From the NCBI GenBank assembly GCA_964619955.1, contig CAZUJF010000019.1, positions 41,817 through 105,816 on the forward strand: DNA of 64,000 nt, in the 5' to 3' direction. Position numbers and translations under genes: made by a program. Below, in pieces: positions 32,653-40,367 of the stretch (positions within the stretch are counted from its first letter, which is position 1; every line of letters starts with the position of its first letter). This DNA comes from JACQFK01 sp964619955 (lineage in GTDB: Bacteria > Planctomycetota > MHYJ01 > JACPRB01). The notes beneath the pieces were generated by a model, which saw only the letters and a program-made list of their open reading frames with translations, was not told the origin of the DNA and searched no databases.

Positions 32653-33216
32653 GTGGCGAAGAGAAAATCCGGCACCCTGCAGGGCCGGGAGCTCATCGTC
32701 GGCGTCACGGGATCCATCGCGGCCTTCAAGTCCGCCGAGGTCGTTTCGCAGCTCGTCCAGCGCGGCGCGGGCGTGACCGTGGTCATGTCCCGCGCCGCGA
32801 CGCAGTTCATCGGCCCCCTCACCTTCCAGACCCTGACGCGCCGCCGCGTCATGAGCGACCCCTTCGACCTCGAGAGCGTGGTCGATGCCAGCCACATCTC
32901 CCTCACGGAGCGCGCGGATCTCGTCCTGGTCGCCCCCGCCACGGCGAACTTTCTCGCCAAGGCCGCCCACGGGCTGGCCGACGACATGCTCACCTCGCTG
33001 CTGCTGGCGGTACGCTGTCCCGTGCTCGTCGCCCCGGCGATGAACGACCGCATGTGGACGCATCCGGCGGTGCAGGAGAACCTCGCGACCCTCAGGAAGC
33101 GCGGCGTGCGCTTCATCGACCCCGGCACCGGCTTCCTGGCCTGCGGCAGCTACGCCAAGGGCCGCCTCGCCGAGCCCGCCCAGATCGTTTCGGAAGTGGA
33201 ACGGTGCGTGTCCTAG
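32653..33216 (+). CDS. coaC: Phosphopantothenoylcysteine decarboxylase (separate CoaC)
   Basis: 187 residues from GTG 32653. A flavoprotein of the HFCD family: GVTGSIAAFKSAE at the N-terminus, HISLTERADLVLVAPATANFLAKAAHGLADDMLTSLLLA with the catalytic His, the PAMNDRMW signature, and the substrate clamp containing the redox-active Cys in FLACGSYAKGRLAEP. It makes 4'-phosphopantetheine from phosphopantothenoylcysteine in CoA biosynthesis. Most bacteria fuse this domain to CoaB; here it ends alone and overlaps the coaB start by 13 bases in another frame. Confidence 0.93.
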   Translation: MAKRKSGTLQGRELIVGVTGSIAAFKSAEVVSQLVQRGAGVTVVMSRAATQFIGPLTFQTLTRRRVMSDPFDLESVVDASHISLTERADLVLVAPATANFLAKAAHGLADDMLTSLLLAVRCPVLVAPAMNDRMWTHPAVQENLATLRKRGVRFIDPGTGFLACGSYAKGRLAEPAQIVSEVERCVS

Positions 33217-33827
33217 TCACGGCCGGCCCCACCCGCGAATACCTCGACGCGGTGCGCTTCCTCTCGAATCCCTCGACGGGAAAGATGGGTTTCGCCTGCG
33301 CCCGCGCCGCGGCCCGGGCGGGGCACGACGTCGTCCTCGTGACGGGTCCCGTCGCGCTCCCCGATCCGGCCGGCGTCCGCTGCCTCCGGGTGACGAGCGC
33401 CGACGAGATGTATCGCGCCGTGATGAAGGAGTACCCCCGCGTCGACGCGGCGATCATGACGGCCGCGGTGGGCGACTACAAACCGGCGTCGCGCTTTAAC
33501 GGGAAGCTGAAGAAGAAGGCGGGATCGCTGACGCTCCGCCTGGTGCGGACCCGCGACATCCTGCGCGAGATGGGCCGCCGCAAGGGCGGGCGGGTGCTGA
33601 TCGGCTTCGCGCTCGAGGTGCAGGACGCGGTCCACCAGGCCCTGCTCAAGTACAAGAAGAAGAACCTGGACTACGTCGTCCTGAACGCCCCCAAGACCTT
33701 CGGGGCGGACCGCATGGACTGCGACGTCTACCGCGAGGGCGCGGTCGCCAGGTCCTTCCGCGGCGCGACCAAGGCCCGCGTGGCGGCGTGGATCGTCCGA
33801 GAGGCGTTCAGTGAAGCCGGGCGGTAG
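33204..33827 (+). CDS. coaB: Phosphopantothenate-cysteine ligase (separate CoaB)
   Basis: 207 residues from GTG 33204. Conserved features: VTAGPTREYLDAVRFLSNPSTGKMGFACARAAARAGHDVVLVTGP for the nucleotide-binding Rossmann core, AAVGDYKP, KLKK with catalytic lysines, and the C-terminal IGFALE and DYVVLN segments. It joins cysteine to phosphopantothenate using CTP, the step before CoaC. The start lies 13 bases inside coaC, so translation is coupled. The start codon fits the beginning of the conserved first strand exactly. It closes the housekeeping cluster. Confidence 0.93.
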   Translation: MRVLVTAGPTREYLDAVRFLSNPSTGKMGFACARAAARAGHDVVLVTGPVALPDPAGVRCLRVTSADEMYRAVMKEYPRVDAAIMTAAVGDYKPASRFNGKLKKKAGSLTLRLVRTRDILREMGRRKGGRVLIGFALEVQDAVHQALLKYKKKNLDYVVLNAPKTFGADRMDCDVYREGAVARSFRGATKARVAAWIVREAFSEAGR

Positions 33828-33869
33828 GCGGCTGGGGGGTAAACTGGGACTGCCCCTCCCCACCAGGCA

Positions 33870-33986
33870 ATGAGAAGCTACTGCTCTGGGTCCCTTATGC
33901 TCAAGGCCGCAAAGAAGATCGAACGTAAATGTATTCTCGCAGAAGACCGAGCATGGTTTGAGAGAGGCACGGGAGGTTTGAAGTGA
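33870..33986 (+). CDS. Possible small protein overlapping the next gene
   Basis: A 38-codon frame from ATG 33870 (internal ATG at 33897) gives a Lys/Arg-rich peptide ending ERGTGGLK. Its TGA overlaps the GTG of the following 91-residue gene as GTGA, the coupling used elsewhere in the window; otherwise there is no evidence that it is expressed. It lies at the beginning of a lower-GC islet. No family is recognised. Confidence 0.3.
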   Translation: MRSYCSGSLMLKAAKKIERKCILAEDRAWFERGTGGLK

Positions 33987-34258
33987 CCCCTAGAGCATCC
34001 GCGCAGCTCTTTATCCAAACGTACTCGTTTCAGAAAGAAAAGTATCCCAACGAGAAATGGATTCAGACAACTCTGGCCCTTGCAACCGAATGGTTGAATC
34101 TGATTGATAAATCTGATCTATCCTTCCGCGAGGCAAGGGCGTTCATCGAGTCTCTGGAGCGTGCTAACGCCGAGATTGGCAAAGAAGCCGGAAGTGCATG
34201 GCTCGATTTGTCCCTTCAGATCGAGGCTTGGGCGCGAGGAATCATCAATAAGTCCTGA
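33983..34258 (+). CDS. Hypothetical small protein in low-GC islet
   Basis: 91 residues from GTG 33983. The sequence is predicted to be mostly helical and soluble, with Trp at regular positions (KWIQTTLALATEWLNLIDKS, AWLDLSLQIEAWARG). Codon use is clearly less GC-biased than in flanking genes, with many AT-rich codons, which suggests recent acquisition. No family recognised and no nuclease or toxin motif visible. A GGAGG element precedes it by about ten bases. A hairpin (34285-34305) follows and could terminate transcription. Confidence 0.5.
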   Translation: MTPRASAQLFIQTYSFQKEKYPNEKWIQTTLALATEWLNLIDKSDLSFREARAFIESLERANAEIGKEAGSAWLDLSLQIEAWARGIINKS

Positions 34259-34284
34259 CAATCAAGCTGAGGCAGCAACCGCGA

Positions 34285-34305
34285 ATTGAAGCATGCGGCT
34301 TCAAT
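34285..34305. terminator. Hairpin after the 91-residue unknown gene
   Basis: ATTGAAGC, five-base loop, GCTTCAAT: perfect eight-base arms, without a strong T-tract. It overlaps the end of the putative AbiEii remnant on the other strand and may act as a bidirectional terminator. Confidence 0.4.
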
Positions 34306-34408
34306 CAGAACTCCTCGCGATAATCTTCGCGCGACAGAGGCCCAGCCGCGCGGCGCCTTCCTGGAAGAGCTCTTGGCGATCCGGGTTGCTCAGACTTCCC
34401 CTCTCCAT
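34301..34408 (-). pseudogene. Possible N-terminal remnant of an AbiEii-type nucleotidyltransferase toxin
   Basis: The minus-strand frame 34408-34301 encodes 35 residues beginning MERGSLSNPDRQELFQEG and continuing AARLGLCRAKII before a stop. The pattern DRxELFxEAAxRLGLxxAII is how AbiEii/AbiGii toxins commonly start, before the conserved EKDFWV, which is missing here. The rest of the toxin and any antitoxin are absent. The resemblance is from memory of the family, short, and could be chance. Confidence 0.3.
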
Positions 34409-34481
34409 CCCCTGAAAACATTGAACTGAATTTGAACGCCTGAGACCTCTCTACGGGCGCAGGGACCAGGCCTGGTAATTC

Positions 34482-35660
34482 TTAGAATTCCGGCATGATT
34501 CTTTTCATGAAGCCGTCGAAGAGAGGCACCGTGAAGCCCGTGTCGCCGTGGGCGGGGCTGTAGAGCATGCCCTTGGCGATCATCTTATTGCGTATCGGCG
34601 CCACCGCCGTCACCTTCCGCTTGAGCTTCTCGGCAATGTCCCCGGAACGATGCGGTCCGGGCCCCAGCTCCGCCATGGCGCGCATGTAGCGCCTCTCCGA
34701 CGGAGTCAGACGGTCGAAGCGCACTCGGAAGAAACTCCGGTCAAGCTCGTCGAGCGCCAGCGCCGTCGCACGTTGGGCATCCCGACTCCCGATGGGGGAA
34801 CGCTCCGCGATATCCCAGCAATGTTTGCCCCACTCCTGGAGAAAGTAGGGATAACCCCGGGTCTCCCGGAGGATCACCGCGATCGCGCCCTCCTCCAGAA
34901 TCACCCCCTCCTTCCGGGCGGGCACGCAGAGTGCATCCCGCGCGGCCTTGTCGGAGAGGCTGTCGATGGGGACAAATTCGAAGAGCCGTTCGGCATAGGA
35001 TTTGGCGCGCCCCATCTGGCCGATGATCTGGGGAAGCCCCGCGCCCAGCATCGTGACGGGCGCCTTCTCCTGGGCCGAGCGGTGAAGCGCGGTGATCAGC
35101 GCCGCGAGTTCGTCCTCCCTGACGTACTGAAGCTCGTCGATGAAAAGCACGATCGCGGTCTTATGCTCCGCCGCCGCCTCACCGAGCACCCTCAGGAGTT
35201 CGCCCAGATCCGTCTCGAGATCCCCGCTGTCGGCAGTCCCGGACTTGGGCTTCCCCTGGAAGGTAACTTCGATATCCTCGTACTTCATCCGGAACGCCTT
35301 GGTGAAGGCTGCGAGTGCTCCCATCGCGCGTTCCAGGCCTGCCCGGAGCGCCGCTCCGCGGCTCAGCCTGGTCAGCGCCCCCTTGAGCGCCGGGATCAGG
35401 AGGGCGGGCAATGAGCGCTCCTCCGGAGCCTCCATCCACACGCAAGCGAAACGACGCGCCTCCGCCTCCTGCCGGACGCGGTGGAGGAGCACCGTTTTCC
35501 CCACGCCGCGGAGGCCGTGGAAAATGAAGCTCTTGGAGAAGAGGCCGTTCCGGATTCGGTCGAGCGCGATGACCGCGCGATCGATCAGCTCGTCGCGCCC
35601 GGCCAGCTCCGGGGGAGGGCTGCCGGCACCGGGCGCGTAGGGGTTCTTGCGAGGGTCCAT
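34482..35660 (-). CDS. AAA ATPase with C-terminal winged helix (ORC/CDC6- or STAND-like accessory ATPase)
   Basis: 392 residues. After a Pro-rich start comes the ATPase domain: P-loop GLRGVGKT (about 50-57), Walker B VLFIDELQ (about 168-175) and a sensor-1-like VTMLGAGLPQ. The C-terminal 100 residues (LTPSERRYMRAMAELGPGPHRSGDIAEKL...) look like a winged-helix DNA- or RNA-binding domain. Such ATPases are usually accessory, often with phage defence or mobile loci, but no partner gene is adjacent. The ATG is directly preceded by a 40-base AT-rich palindromic region. The role is unknown; ATP-dependent DNA binding is the most that can be said. Confidence 0.85.
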   Translation of the reverse strand: MDPRKNPYAPGAGSPPPELAGRDELIDRAVIALDRIRNGLFSKSFIFHGLRGVGKTVLLHRVRQEAEARRFACVWMEAPEERSLPALLIPALKGALTRLSRGAALRAGLERAMGALAAFTKAFRMKYEDIEVTFQGKPKSGTADSGDLETDLGELLRVLGEAAAEHKTAIVLFIDELQYVREDELAALITALHRSAQEKAPVTMLGAGLPQIIGQMGRAKSYAERLFEFVPIDSLSDKAARDALCVPARKEGVILEEGAIAVILRETRGYPYFLQEWGKHCWDIAERSPIGSRDAQRATALALDELDRSFFRVRFDRLTPSERRYMRAMAELGPGPHRSGDIAEKLKRKVTAVAPIRNKMIAKGMLYSPAHGDTGFTVPLFDGFMKRIMPEF

Positions 35661-35667
35661 TTAGATC

Positions 35668-35697
35668 AACCTTATCAAGGTTATCTCAATAAGATAA
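35668..35697. promoter_or_regulatory. AT-rich tandem palindromes upstream of the AAA ATPase
   Basis: AACCTT-ATC-AAGGTT (35668-35682) and TTATCT-CAATA-AGATAA (35681-35697) overlap by two bases just upstream of the ATPase ATG (35660). Together with the AT-rich stretch up to about 35720 they look like overlapping operator and promoter. The sequence TTATC also features in the palindromes before the other ATPase gene at 8462-8500. Confidence 0.5.
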
Positions 35698-35768
35698 ATC
35701 ATAGTAAGATTGGTATAAAAGACAAGCTCTCCTTCCGGTGGGCACAACGTCCGAATCAATTTTCCCCG

Positions 35769-35803
35769 TGGCCAGGCCGGATAACCTAAACTCGCCTGCC
35801 GAT
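35769..35803. repeat. Dispersed repeat, copy 1 (CCAGGCCGGATAACC type)
   Basis: The segment containing CCAGGCCGGATAACCTAAAC and ending CGATGG resembles CCAGGCCGGAGAACCCAAAC ending CGATGG at 42673-42703, differing by two substitutions and a short insertion. It is intergenic in both places. No transposase is near. The rest of the gap 35698-35866 contains no supportable gene. Confidence 0.45.
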
Positions 35804-35866
35804 GGCTCCCTCGTCGCACATCCAAGGTAGAGGATGCCTTGCGCCCGTCCACCCGGCCCGGACTGA

Positions 35867-38527
35867 TCAGGGGATGCCGAGGCCCAGGCGCCGGATCTCC
35901 TCGGCGTCGAGGACGCGGGAATAGATCCGGAAGTCGTCGATCCGGCCCCCGTGGTAGTCCTTGCCCCAATGGCCGATCGAGAGGTGCTTCATCGGCATCG
36001 CGGGGCCCTCGCAGTCCGGGGAGCTCGCCGCCAGGGCGCCGTCGATGTAGATGCCCTTGAACTTGCCGCCGTTCCCTCCGGAGACCACGGCGATGTGGGT
36101 CCATTTGCCCAGGCCGGCGGCGTAGCCGGCGATGATCCGCCCCTTCGCCTTCAATTCCCCATAGTCCCAGTACAGGTTGCGGTCCCCCCAGGGCCCGTGG
36201 AGCATGATCCGGTGGGCGCCCCCGCCGACTCCGAACGCGCAGCCGGCCCGCACGTCCTTGGCCTCGACGTGGTTCCAGAAGGCGATGGTGATCGGTCCTC
36301 CCTCAGGCCAGGCGAAGTCCGGGATCTCCACGCCGTCGCCGTCGGCAGTGAACTCGAGGGCGGTGCCGATCTTCCCCGGGACGGCCTTCGGGTTCCCTTG
36401 GATCCGCCCGTCGAGCCCGTTGCCCGAAAGGTCCTTCACGACGCCGCCGGCGACATCGTCGAAGGTCCAGTGCCCCGCGAGGCCGACCTCGCGTTTCGGC
36501 TTCGCCTTGGCATCCTCCTCCGCCCGCTTCCGGAGTTCCGCGAGCTCCGCGTCCTTGGGCGGCGCCTTGCGCAGCGACGTGACCAGCGCCTGGCTGACGG
36601 AGTAGCCCTTCTGGTCGGCGAGGAGACGGACCTTCTTGAGCCCGCCCTCCGCGTAGGCCGGCAGGGGGATCGCGACCCATTCCCATCGGACCGCCTGCTT
36701 CTCGCCCCCGTGCTGGGAGTGGAGCTTCTTCAGGCCCTTGAGCTTGGGGTCGACCGGGGCGGCGACGTTCGTGCCCACGTCGAAGGAGATGCGCTCGGAA
36801 GACTTGCGCGGATTGGGGCCCTTGAGCTCCGTGGCCTGGAGATAGCCCACGAAGGTCTCCTGGCAGCAGGCTCCCACATGGACCCAGCAGGCGTAGGCCG
36901 TCTTGGGCAGGGCCCAGAATTCGAACTCCACGTACGTCTCCAGGACCTCCGCGCCGTCCACGTCCCGGGGGCAGAACCACACGTACTGGAACTCCGGATG
37001 CTCCTTCAGCTTCATCACCCCGTTCCCCGGGAGCGCGGAGGCGGGGAAGTAGTATTCCCTGCCGCCCTCGCTCCGGCGGGTGATCAGGCTGACGTTCCGG
37101 GTGACCACGCGGGTGCCGACGAAGTCCTTGGCGAGGGTCCGGTAGGCGTCGAGGGCGGCCCCGAACGTCGCCGCCTCCTCGAAGTCCCGTGCGGCCTTCC
37201 AGTAGATCTGCCGGGCCTCCCGCTCCAGGGCGTCCGTCCGCGAAGCCCCCTCCTTGGGCAGCTCGGAGAACTTGGCGGGAAATCCGCCGGCGCCCTCCCG
37301 GGCCGCCCCCTCCAGGGCGAGCCAGAGCGCGGCGGCGCGGGGATCGGGCTCCTTGACGAGGTCCAGCAGCGACCGGGCGCCCAGGTCGGCGAAGTCGATG
37401 AAGACGAGGTCCTTCGACACGCCCTTGCGGAGTTCCCAGTGGTCGGCGTCGCGATGGAGAAGGATGCCCTCCACCCGGTCGCGGCCGCGCAGGTCAAGGG
37501 CCACCTTGAGGCCCGTCGGTCCGATGCCGGCTGCCTTGAGGGCGGCCTGATGGAGGGCGGCCAGCGCCTGGAGATCCTTGAGATCCTCGGCCGCCTCGGT
37601 GCGGGTCGAGTCCTCGGTGAGCCCCTGGGAGGCCTTGGACAGGAGCCGGGACGCCGCCTCGTAGTCGCGGTCCGCTGCCGGACGCATCGCCTCCCTCCAC
37701 TTCTCGAGGTAGGCCTTGCCCTCCTCGCTGCGGACCTTGGGGGAAGGAGGCTTGGGCTCCTCGGTGGGAGCCGCGGCGAAGGTCCGGTCGAATGATTCGA
37801 GGAGCGCGGGGCCTCCGAGCGCCGCGATCCGGTTCCGTTGCGCGGCGACGCCCGCGGCATCCCCGCGGCTCCGGGCCTCGCCGGCCTTGCTTCGCACTTC
37901 CTCGACCTTTCGGTCGCGCTCCATCCGGAGCGTTGCGATCATCTGGTCGACCTTGAGGATCCAGGCCGGCGTCGCATCCATGTCCTTGGCCTTCTCGAGA
38001 GCCCCGAGGGCGGCCGGGTAGGCATCCGCCTCAAGCGAGGGCTTGATCTCCGCCAGGAGGCGGTCGAGGCGCGACTCGGCGGGGGGCCGGCGGACCTCCT
38101 CCGTCGCGGGGGCCTGCGTGCCGCCCGGCGCCGGGGTCGGCGGCTTGGCCGCCGTCTTCGGGGAAGGAGGCGGCGCAGGCTCGACGGGTCCGGGCTTGTC
38201 TCCGGAGCCCAGGAGGAGGGCGAGGACCGTGACGCCGACGACCGCGGCGACCCCTCCCAGGATCCAGGCGGCCTTGCTGCTGGAAGGACGGGGGGCCGGA
38301 GCCGGGGTCGCGATCTTCCTCGTCGTCGCGGGACGCGGCACCGACAGCTTCGGCTCCGTCTTCCGGAGGTAAGCGTTGCGCTCCTGCGGGGAGAGGCGCT
38401 CGAGCAGCTTGGGCAGGCACTGGGCGCAGGAACTGTCCTGCCGGATCCGGACCGCGCCCTCCTTCTCGAAAGCCGAAGCAAGGAGGCGGGTCCCGCAGTT
38501 GAAGCAGTAGACGATCTCGTTTCCCAT
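35867..38527 (-). CDS. Zinc-ribbon, single-pass membrane protein with C-terminal LamG domain
   Basis: 886 residues. A zinc ribbon opens the protein (CFNC at 8-11, CAQC at 34-37), followed by a Pro-rich linker, one membrane helix at about residues 85-107 and a long charged, coiled-coil-prone region. A middle domain (about 330-640) shows beta-rich segments such as LKVALDLRGRDRVEGILLHRDADHWEL. The C-terminus (about 690-886) is a LamG module: LAGHWTFDDVAGGVVKDLSGNGLDG at its start and GRIDDFRIYSRVLDAEEI at its end. The likely topology is N-terminal zinc ribbon in the cytoplasm and LamG outside. Function is unknown; similar multi-domain proteins are typical of planctomycetes. Confidence 0.8.
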   Translation of the reverse strand: MGNEIVYCFNCGTRLLASAFEKEGAVRIRQDSSCAQCLPKLLERLSPQERNAYLRKTEPKLSVPRPATTRKIATPAPAPRPSSSKAAWILGGVAAVVGVTVLALLLGSGDKPGPVEPAPPPSPKTAAKPPTPAPGGTQAPATEEVRRPPAESRLDRLLAEIKPSLEADAYPAALGALEKAKDMDATPAWILKVDQMIATLRMERDRKVEEVRSKAGEARSRGDAAGVAAQRNRIAALGGPALLESFDRTFAAAPTEEPKPPSPKVRSEEGKAYLEKWREAMRPAADRDYEAASRLLSKASQGLTEDSTRTEAAEDLKDLQALAALHQAALKAAGIGPTGLKVALDLRGRDRVEGILLHRDADHWELRKGVSKDLVFIDFADLGARSLLDLVKEPDPRAAALWLALEGAAREGAGGFPAKFSELPKEGASRTDALEREARQIYWKAARDFEEAATFGAALDAYRTLAKDFVGTRVVTRNVSLITRRSEGGREYYFPASALPGNGVMKLKEHPEFQYVWFCPRDVDGAEVLETYVEFEFWALPKTAYACWVHVGACCQETFVGYLQATELKGPNPRKSSERISFDVGTNVAAPVDPKLKGLKKLHSQHGGEKQAVRWEWVAIPLPAYAEGGLKKVRLLADQKGYSVSQALVTSLRKAPPKDAELAELRKRAEEDAKAKPKREVGLAGHWTFDDVAGGVVKDLSGNGLDGRIQGNPKAVPGKIGTALEFTADGDGVEIPDFAWPEGGPITIAFWNHVEAKDVRAGCAFGVGGGAHRIMLHGPWGDRNLYWDYGELKAKGRIIAGYAAGLGKWTHIAVVSGGNGGKFKGIYIDGALAASSPDCEGPAMPMKHLSIGHWGKDYHGGRIDDFRIYSRVLDAEEIRRLGLGIP

Positions 38528-38704
38528 TCAGCGGCCGGGGAAATGAAAACCTGAACTCATGACAGTGTAGCACGGGACGGGGCGCGCCGGACGGCGACGG
38601 GGAAAACGTTCGTGGGAGGAACTGAGGTCACGGTGGGTGACATGATTCGGTCGTTTTACCAACGCTCCACCCGGTTCACGGTGTCGTATCCATAATCACG
38701 CAGG
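38528..38704. other. Divergent intergenic region with two candidate promoters
   Basis: No gene is seen. A minus-strand TACACT about 40 bases before the zinc-ribbon/LamG start, and a plus-strand CATAAT eight bases before the HEAT-VWA start (38705), are the only promoter-like elements. No palindrome or terminator found. Confidence 0.35.
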
Positions 38705-40312
38705 ATGGGGGGTTTTATGGGTGCCTTGGGGTTCCTGTTGTTGCTGGTCTGCGGCGATCTCGAGAAAGATCGCGCCGATCTGAAGAAGGCGGCGGCGGCC
38801 TTCGACCTCCCAGGCGTCCGAGAGGCGGCGGAGCGGCTCGCCGCGTCGGACCGGAAGCCGGCGGTCGACGCCCTCCTCGACGGCTACGGCGTCTGCGCGG
38901 GAGCGACCAGGATCCTTTGGAGCGAAAAGCTGCTGGCCCTCCAGCAGAAGGAGGCCAACGCCGACTTCCGCATCAACACCACGACGAATCCCCCGACCGT
39001 CGTCCAGGGCGACGAGAAGAAGTACCTCGCCTGGAAGGAGGCCGAGGAGATCGGACAGCGCACCGAAGCGAAAATCATGCAGGTCGAGGCCTGCAAACGG
39101 TCGATCGTCGACGCCCTCGGCCGCTTCAAGAGCGAGGAGGCGGTCAGGGAACTCTGCGCCGAGCTCTCCAGGAACGCCCAGCCCGCCAAGCGCGCCGGGG
39201 TCGCCGAAGCCCTCGGCCGCCTGGCCCACCCGTCGATCCCGGGGGTCCTCGCCGAGGCCGCCCGCAAGGACGCCGAGCCCCAGGTGCGCGCGGCGGCGCT
39301 CGACGCCCTCCGCGAGCTGAAAGCCGGCGACGGCGCGCCGGCCGCGATCGACGGCCTCAAGCACGACTTCTGGCAGGTCCGCTCCGCCGCCGCCGCCCTG
39401 CTCCGCGTGATCAAGGCGCGGACGGCCGTCGAGCCGCTGATCGACGCCCTGACGAAGGCCGACGGCCGCCTGCGCGCGGAGTTCAACGAGGCACTGGCGG
39501 CGATCACGGGCGTGGACAAACACGGGGACCCGGCGGCGTGGAAGGCCTGGCTCGACACGAACCGCACGGCGATGCTCGACGGCAGCTACCAGCCCCGCCC
39601 CGGGGAGGCGGCCGGAGGCGGGCCGTCGGGCAAGACCACCTTCTACGGCATCCCCGTGGAGTCGAAGAGCGTGGTCTTCATCCTCGACCGCTCGGGTTCG
39701 ATGCTGGAGCCCTCGGAATGGGAGGCCCCGGCGGACGTCGCCACCGGCGCGGGCGCCCCGGGTCCGGACGTCAGGAAGACGGGCGACCGGAAGATCGACA
39801 TCGCCCGCTGGCAGCTGAAACGAGCGCTGGCGATGATGCCCGACGGCGCCGAGTTCAACCTGATCTTCTACAACCACGAATGGACGATCCTCTCCGAGAA
39901 GCCGCTCAAGCTGTCGGCGGCCACCCGCAAGGCGGCCTTCGAGTTCATCGACCGCCTCGAGCCCATGGGCCCCACGAACATCTACGACCCCCTCGAGAAG
40001 GGGCTCTCCTTCGCCGCCGCCGGCGCCATGGCCGACAAGATCGCCAGGTCGGGCGTCGACACCATCTTCTTCCTCACCGACGGCATGCCGAACACGGGGC
40101 AGGTGCCGCGCGCGGACGACATCCTGCTCAAGGTGAAGGAGCTCAACAAGTCGCGCAAGGTCAAAATCCACGCGGTCGGCGTCTTCTCCTCCGGGCGGGC
40201 CCCCCAGACCCCGACCAGCGAGGCCGAGCTCGGCGGCAAGTTCCTCCGCCAGCTCGCCGAGGACAACGGCGGCCGCTACACGGGAGCCCAGAAGAAATCC
40301 GAGGGGAAATGA
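38705..40312 (+). CDS. Exported HEAT-repeat and von Willebrand factor A (VWA) domain protein
   Basis: 535 residues; a second ATG at 38717 is an equally good start. A short hydrophobic signal (GALGFLLLLVC) is followed by helical HEAT-like repeats (about 25-285), with EAVRELCAELS..., HPSIPGVLAEAARKD and QVRSAAAALLRVIKA. The VWA domain occupies about 318-520: the MIDAS motif is DRSGS starting at Asp328, with the later Thr in MGPTNIYDPL and the Asp in FFLTDGMPNTG, so metal binding should be intact. It probably mediates metal-dependent protein contacts outside the cytoplasm. The next gene, 55 bases downstream, encodes a caspase-like protein, possibly its partner. Confidence 0.82.
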   Translation: MGGFMGALGFLLLLVCGDLEKDRADLKKAAAAFDLPGVREAAERLAASDRKPAVDALLDGYGVCAGATRILWSEKLLALQQKEANADFRINTTTNPPTVVQGDEKKYLAWKEAEEIGQRTEAKIMQVEACKRSIVDALGRFKSEEAVRELCAELSRNAQPAKRAGVAEALGRLAHPSIPGVLAEAARKDAEPQVRAAALDALRELKAGDGAPAAIDGLKHDFWQVRSAAAALLRVIKARTAVEPLIDALTKADGRLRAEFNEALAAITGVDKHGDPAAWKAWLDTNRTAMLDGSYQPRPGEAAGGGPSGKTTFYGIPVESKSVVFILDRSGSMLEPSEWEAPADVATGAGAPGPDVRKTGDRKIDIARWQLKRALAMMPDGAEFNLIFYNHEWTILSEKPLKLSAATRKAAFEFIDRLEPMGPTNIYDPLEKGLSFAAAGAMADKIARSGVDTIFFLTDGMPNTGQVPRADDILLKVKELNKSRKVKIHAVGVFSSGRAPQTPTSEAELGGKFLRQLAEDNGGRYTGAQKKSEGK

Positions 40313-40367
40313 TCCAGCCGGGCATGTCCGGCTTCCCCCTTCCCCCTCGTGATAGGATTGAACCGCT

